This document shows, in pieces, positions 58,435 to 64,000 of a stretch of 64,000 nt of DNA; positions within the stretch are counted from its first letter, which is position 1, and every line of letters starts with the position of its first letter. The notes beneath the pieces were generated by a model that saw only the letters and a list, made by a program, of their open reading frames with translations, ran no database searches and was not told where the DNA came from. The stretch lies in the NCBI GenBank assembly GCA_021399435.1, contig JAJTUP010000003.1, positions 558,001 to 622,000 of the forward strand. The letters are read 5' to 3'. Both the position numbers and the translations under genes were made by a program. Source of the DNA: Diaporthe sp. PMI_573. Its lineage: Eukaryota > Ascomycota > Sordariomycetes > Diaporthales > Diaporthaceae.

Positions 58435-61400
58435 GGTATGCAGCGCCATCCCTGTGTGGGAAACGCCAACCGTCTTATATGCATCACGATGTGAAAGCAA
58501 TGGACATGATCTGCCGGATCGGCAGCTAGTGCGTCTCCCGGGACAGCTCGACTTTCACTCCCCAGCTACAGTAGCTCCGGTCGTTCGCCAAATTCTTCCA
58601 ATTAGCACCGGTGCAAGACGCAAACGTGACCGACCCTCGGGTTCACGCGGGCACTGTTACCATACCACTGCATAAGGGCGGTTCTACTTGCGCAGCACCG
58701 CTCCTCCTGAGAGTTGTGTGGATTGGGGTAGCCCCCACCTTCCTTGTCGACAGTGCTGCAGTATCGGCCCATTCATTTCTTTTTCCTTCGCCTCGCTGTC
58801 TTCGCAGGCGGCGACAGGTGGTGGTGATTCAATTTACCGGGCCTGAGTGATCGTGTCCATGTGCAGGGGCTGATGGGGCTCTGTACCTTGAGCTGAGACC
58901 AAAATGCTGATCTGTGTCTCCACTGCCCGATTTCAATTATTGATACCTCCGACTCGATTAAGTCGCTCCCAAGATCTCAACAAGAGTCTCCGATCAAGTT
59001 GGACAGTCGCGGCCAATAGCACGTAGATTTCCACTTCACATCGCGCACCGCGTCATCGTCCGCGTGTGGCGAGTGTTTCGGCTGCTTGAGTCAACCAACG
59101 TCGATCTACCTGACAGCTTCTGCCATTTGAGAAGAATGATCAATGTCAAGTGTATTCTATGGACTGGACTGGCTGCTCTACTTGGCCGTTGGGCTCCGCA
59201 GAGGGACGCAACGGGACACAACCGGGGGGAAACAATCGCTATGTTCTCAAGTACGGAAAGGTCTTTGTCTCTACTCGCCCGGACCAGCGAAAGAAAGAAA
59301 ATCACCTTGGATGTACAGAACTCACCTCAGCAGAGTAGATCTCATAATTCGGGAGCTACCGATCTCATTTTTACCTGTCGATTTTCTGAGGTGGCTTCCC
59401 CAAACCTCGCCTCCTTCACGCTGGTGTTTCAGCCCTCCCACGACTACAACGCGGGCCTTCACCGGTCTCGATAGCTCTTGTTGCCGGACAACCTCCCTGC
59501 AAGGGCAGATTGAAAAGGGTGTGCGTGCCTCAGTCATCATGTGGCCACCACTACCTGCTGATACCTGCACCATTCTCTCGGGTCTGCTGCGAACCCTGGT
59601 CTCCTGTGGTGGAGTGCCGGACTGGAGAAGTGATGGATCTGTGGCTTTCAGATATGAATTGTCCCGATCCATCACTTCCCTAGAGCCGGGCCGACTTCTA
59701 AAGATACCCTAACACAAATGGGAAACACTCTCGCCTCTCCCATCACCTCAGACATGCGAAGAGGGTGATAGTGGCTTGCTGCTTGGCCTATGTGGTTGAA
59801 CTCGAACATACCAGAGAGTCATTCTTGTCAGCGTGCTGGAGTGCTTCATTTCGGATCGAAAAGTTTTGGCTCACTGTGCTGTTGCGTACACTTCACAGGA
59901 CCTATCGGCGACAACGGAGGCTCATGGGCCAAAACTGACATTTTCGACCACCTCATTTGCACCAGGTGCCAAGCTTTGATCGATACCGCACAAATGTTGC
60001 GATCTGGTCTACTAGGGTCGAAGCAGATCCGCAAATACCTCTATATCCACAGATATACTCGGTGACTAGTATGTCTCCCTTTTTGCACCTCAAATGAGGA
60101 AGGTGATGGGCTCATACGAGGTCTGGCCCAGTCCCCATCAAGCCCAATGGCGCAAGGAGGCTCCAGCAGTGACGATCAGCCATTGCTTCCGGAAATTGGC
60201 TAAGTCGAACAATGGCGTGATATACTACGTCGCGTGGCTTGGGCCTCATCCCATTGGTGCTCTAGTTCGCCCGCTTGGTAAACATCCCGCCATCCGAGAG
60301 ACGATACAGTCAAGAGCCATGCCCTTGCGGAGCCGACAGGGCTCTACGCAGCTCGACGGCCCACAAGCTAGCAAACGGTACATGATGGAGGCTTTGCATT
60401 CCACAGTACACGTGTAGCATCTTTAGCCATGCTGCCCGCCCACGTTGGTGATCGTCGTTGTAAGGGCTCACAGGGTCAAGGGCACTCATCCTTGCCCGGC
60501 TGCCCTGGGCTCAAGGGTACGCACAGTCACAGGGCATTTCTGGCCCCACATTTCCTGTCAAGAGCGGGAAGCAAGGACAGAGTCAAGGAACAGGGATTCA
60601 CATAAGCTCACCGACGTTCGAGGCTAATCCCCTCGTCCCGACAACATCTCTTGACGACACCATCAAAGTGCTGTCGACGGGGCCCTGAGGCCCTCTCAAA
60701 CATCGGTAAACCCTCGGCGAGACCACTGATTCATCTCAGGTGAAATCTGATCCGCAAGCCCGGCCTGACTCGAGGTGGAGATAGCCTGTGCCTCCTGCGT
60801 GGTCTGTGTGCACAATATTACACGGCGTTGCAAGCACAAAAAGCACAAGCAATAGCTGAAGTCACCTTGACCCTCCAGCAGGCGCCCGTTTTGGCGATAG
60901 CGGTCCACCCACCACCCAATGCCGGGATCACTCCGGAGACATGGTTCTGTCGCGAACCAAGCAGGCCGCGATGTAACTCCTGCCCACCTGCCTGCCTACC
61001 TGTCACGACCAACAGCCCAAACGTTGATGGGTCAAATGCAGGTGCACCCAGAAATGCTTTGTCTCTCCCAGGACTGTTCTTCACTGGATGGAGCAGCCCG
61101 GATTGACGCGAGCCAGCATTGAATGCTACCATGATACGACACATTTTGACTGCATCTGATTTGACGGACATGCAGCACACCCACGCCAAGGTGACTCTGA
61201 GGCACAGTGTGCTGCTGGGCAAATTCATCTGAAGTGGGACGCTACACCAGTAATTCTCCGTGTGCATTTGGACATTTCGGCCAAGAGCACGCGTCCAAGT
61301 GACAATTGCTCGATGACCCGACAGCAGAGACCGCCTGAATGACCCGAATGGCACCCAAGCTGCTTGACGATTTCGTGCTTTGCACTAAATCCTGGGTGGC

Positions 61401-63702
61401 GGCCCCAGATCCGGAGACCACTGATCAATTTGATTGCACGTGGTGCGGCCCCTTCGTAACAATAATTGGGCCGAGGGGTTCCCAAGAAGGTGGGAGAAAC
61501 GGTCCGGCCGCTCTTGAGGAACGGCCAAAGTACCCAAGGGGACCATCCAGGCCGAGCCAGAACCAGGATCAATTCAGCGGCTCAATGGAGACCCGATGTC
61601 AATGCCCCAGCACTTTCCCTGAAATACGACAATGCTGTGGGCTGTCTGCCTGCCGGGCACAGGTACACAATAAGCTTGAGAACATGGAGTGGTGCGAGGA
61701 GGGCCATGTCCCGGATCCAGTGCCAAGACAAAAGGCGGTCTCTGCCAGACCTCTTTTGCCAAATACGGGAAGACCTGTCGGCGGTGAAGCCCCTATTCCC
61801 GCCTTCACCTGCAAACGGCTCAGGGGATCCCAGGTAACGGTGGTGCACTCTGGGGCCCGGGAAGCTGGAGACAGTTCGTCCGACCATAGCGAAGGGCCAG
61901 AAAGTACCAAGATCCCGAGTATTTGCAGCTCAAGCCGGCTTGTACCCACCTGCTTGAACATGGGCTGGCAAACAGAGCCACCGCATCAGTGAGCCTAGGG
62001 TGAGTCTTCGAGCGCCGTACCACCTGTCGTACAACTCCATCTTACTCGCATTACGCATCCGGGCTCCTGCTACGTTCAGCGCCTTCTATCTCGCGAGGGA
62101 TGCAATCAATGCATGATGTAAAAGACAGGCAGAATGTCTTGCTGCAATGCCACGCCAAGACTACAGCCATAACCCCGTTTTGAAATCTTGTGCAGCCAAC
62201 CCCCATTCCTTCCGCCATGTATGATTGCAGTATCGACGGCATGCACAGTCCGGAGATCGGCGCGAGAAACACATGCTGTGGCACGCGACTAAGTAAATCT
62301 AGCCGTCTTCGCTGGCAATGTCGATGGTCAGCAGGAGCATCAATGGTTCCCGCCTGGTTCGCGATCTCGGGGGTGTCAGCACTTGCCTGGTCCCACAATC
62401 GAGGCTGCCGGGTCAGCCTGGCAGCCTGGGTGTACAGCTGTCAGGTGGAAGAATGAACCCCCACCTATGCACTACGATGGGCGGACAATTAAGTGGTGAA
62501 TGACTGCCACTCAGGTTGCCACCAACCGCCCGCATTCATGTTTGATGCAATCCCCACGGATTTTCCTGCTCTCCATCTCGGCGCTCCGTACCACCCGCCA
62601 GCTCAGGCCTCGACGTCTCGACTCGGGACAGCAAGCAACCTCCCTGATGTCTCTGAAAGCTGCGCGATTCGCTGTGGAATCCTGCTGCAAAGATCTGCGT
62701 GCCTAGGACGGAAACTTCCTGTTGCCAAAGGTCCTATCACATGTCTTTTGGCGTCTGTAAAACGTCCTAGGTACAACGGTACATTACACGCCAACGAAGT
62801 GACTTGCGCACCTATTGACTCTACAGGTACATATAGCCAGGGGGGGGGGCATGCTTGCGGTAGCACACGTGCAGATCCGCCTCCCACAGAAGCGTTGAAT
62901 ATCTCGTGGGATCCTCTTTGAAATCTTCGTTTAAAGTTGCCCGCTGCCTGTGGACCGCCGTTGATCCTTCTCGCCTTTTTTTGTGGGCGCTTCAGCTCTC
63001 CGCGGCAATGCTGATGAGGGCATTGGTTCAGTTGCCCGTCTGGATTGATAGCCTTCATACGACTCGGTGTTTCCCTCTGTCCCTCGTCCTCTGCCCGCCG
63101 TTCTCCGTCTCCCTTTCGCTGCCTCTCGCGGCCTTCCGTGGGGTCTGTGGCCTCAGATGGCGATTCACAAGTCCGCGAGTCGGGATGTGGGTAACAGGTC
63201 CAAACACAGTGCCGGCCTCGTCACATCTGTGTGCTACGCAGTACAAGGATGAACTCGGAGAAAGGCGTGCTTTCACCAGACGGCAGTTATGCTTCCATGA
63301 TCGTACGACCCGCCTCCAGACCTGAGATACCTCAACAGGACGCTCTAAGTTGAGAAACAAATCAACAATTCACCTGGCCCAGACCGAATTGAAGAAAGGG
63401 CAAGCTCAATTCGCCTCGGCTCGATACACAGTACGCAGCCGTGGCATGCGGTGACTTCATGATGACCGGGGCGAAACGGACACGATCCCCGCCGCAGGGA
63501 ATTAAACTACCGGTACCAGCCGGGGAACAACCAGAAAAGAAAAAAAAACAAAACTACCAAGCTCCGCCGTCCTATCACGCTGAGGGGATACATAGTACCA
63601 AGAGGGCAGAGGGCCACTCCCCTCGGCCCCCTCCTGTGCATTTCCGAGAGGTGGATCTTGTACTGTCAGAAAGGAGCTGTGCCGAGCGCCCTTGATCCAG
63701 GC

Positions 63703-63743
63703 AAATAAACACCTCCCCACCCCTCCCCCTGGGGTGTTTATTT
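63703..63743. repeat. Inverted repeat, 11-bp stem
   Basis: The arms aaataaacacc (63703-63713) and ggtgtttattt (63733-63743) are perfect inverted copies, separated by a 19-nt C-rich loop. It could form a hairpin in DNA or RNA, or be a small palindromic element. No adjacent gene is identified. Confidence 0.85.
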
Positions 63744-64000
63744 TTTGCCAACAGGCCTCCCGGATTTTTTCTGCGCGGGAGCCACCCCCCGGTCTCCCGC
63801 GCCTGCGGCATGGTGGGTGTGCTAGAGAACAAACTTTCCTATGCCCAAGGCGGGAGTGACCCGCGACATCACAGCCGTGCGATTCAGATCTCCGTCTCGC
63901 GTATGCGAAATAAGCCACAGAGGTCGGAGAGATTGGTCTGCATCTCAGTGAAGGAGGAAAAAGCAAAAAAATGATTTATCCTGTGGGCGCTGAGGCTTAC

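Larger units (their letters stand above)
52475..64000. other. 11.5-kb region without recognisable genes
   Basis: From upstream of the YDR124W-like start to the end of the window. Open frames up to about 200 codons occur on both strands but none shows a family, a domain or a consistent exon chain. Base composition is balanced, without the AT-rich drift of RIP-mutated DNA. It contains several tandem repeats and a hairpin listed separately. Possible contents are long regulatory DNA, non-coding RNA or lineage-specific genes; none is demonstrated. Confidence 0.5.

Overview
The window is eukaryotic and looks like chromosome from a filamentous ascomycete, most likely a Sordariomycete. Most genes carry short introns of about 50-160 nt with GTRNGY-type donors, CTNAC-like branch points and YAG acceptors. 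Leaders are CT-rich, transcribed units are separated by 0.3-4 kb, and the proteins are typical Pezizomycotina orthologues with long disordered regions. There are no bacterial operons, rRNA genes, CRISPR arrays or intact transposons that I can recognise. I assigned no species. All gene models were built by eye from reading frame, splice signals and family resemblance.

Left part (1-20 kb): the 3' end of TOM22; a mitofusin (FZO1) on the opposite strand, tail-to-tail with it; a VPS2/DID4 ESCRT-III subunit, head-to-head with FZO1; a PTC1-type PP2C phosphatase; a large ADF-H (cofilin-fold) protein with a roughly 1000-residue disordered middle; and a GrpB-fold nucleotidyltransferase-like protein. 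A decayed coding region (20.3-21.1 kb) and a 15-nt-period degenerate minisatellite (22.29-22.53 kb) follow.

Centre (22.9-46.1 kb), gene dense: coronin (-); an SNF2/STH1-class chromatin remodelling ATPase (-); a WDR70-like WD40 protein (-); a YjbQ/UPF0047 protein with an N-terminal membrane segment (+); the CFIm25 cleavage-factor subunit (-); a PhyH-like dioxygenase (+); a large unrecognised nuclear-type protein whose last intron carries an in-frame stop (-); and a Bmt5-like rRNA uridine methyltransferase (+).

Right part (46.1-64 kb): one convincing gene, a YDR124W-like helical-bundle protein (50.38-52.47 kb, -), lies between about 4.3 kb and 11.5 kb of sequence without recognisable genes. 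This stretch is not obviously AT-rich or transposon-derived. It holds several young-looking tandem repeats (a perfect 7 x 18-nt array, a 9 x 7-nt array) and a hairpin.

The genes are mostly unrelated housekeeping functions: mitochondrial outer membrane import and fusion, endosomal sorting, actin dynamics (coronin and the ADF-H protein), chromatin and mRNA 3' processing, and ribosome modification. The notable layout feature is repeated head-to-head pairs sharing an upstream region (FZO1/VPS2, WDR70/YjbQ, CFIm25/PhyH, the 38.9-43.2 kb gene/BMT5). I did not find a convincing new biological system. The best leads are the stop-containing terminal intron, the pentapeptide-period repeats, the decayed gene and the long gene-poor flank.
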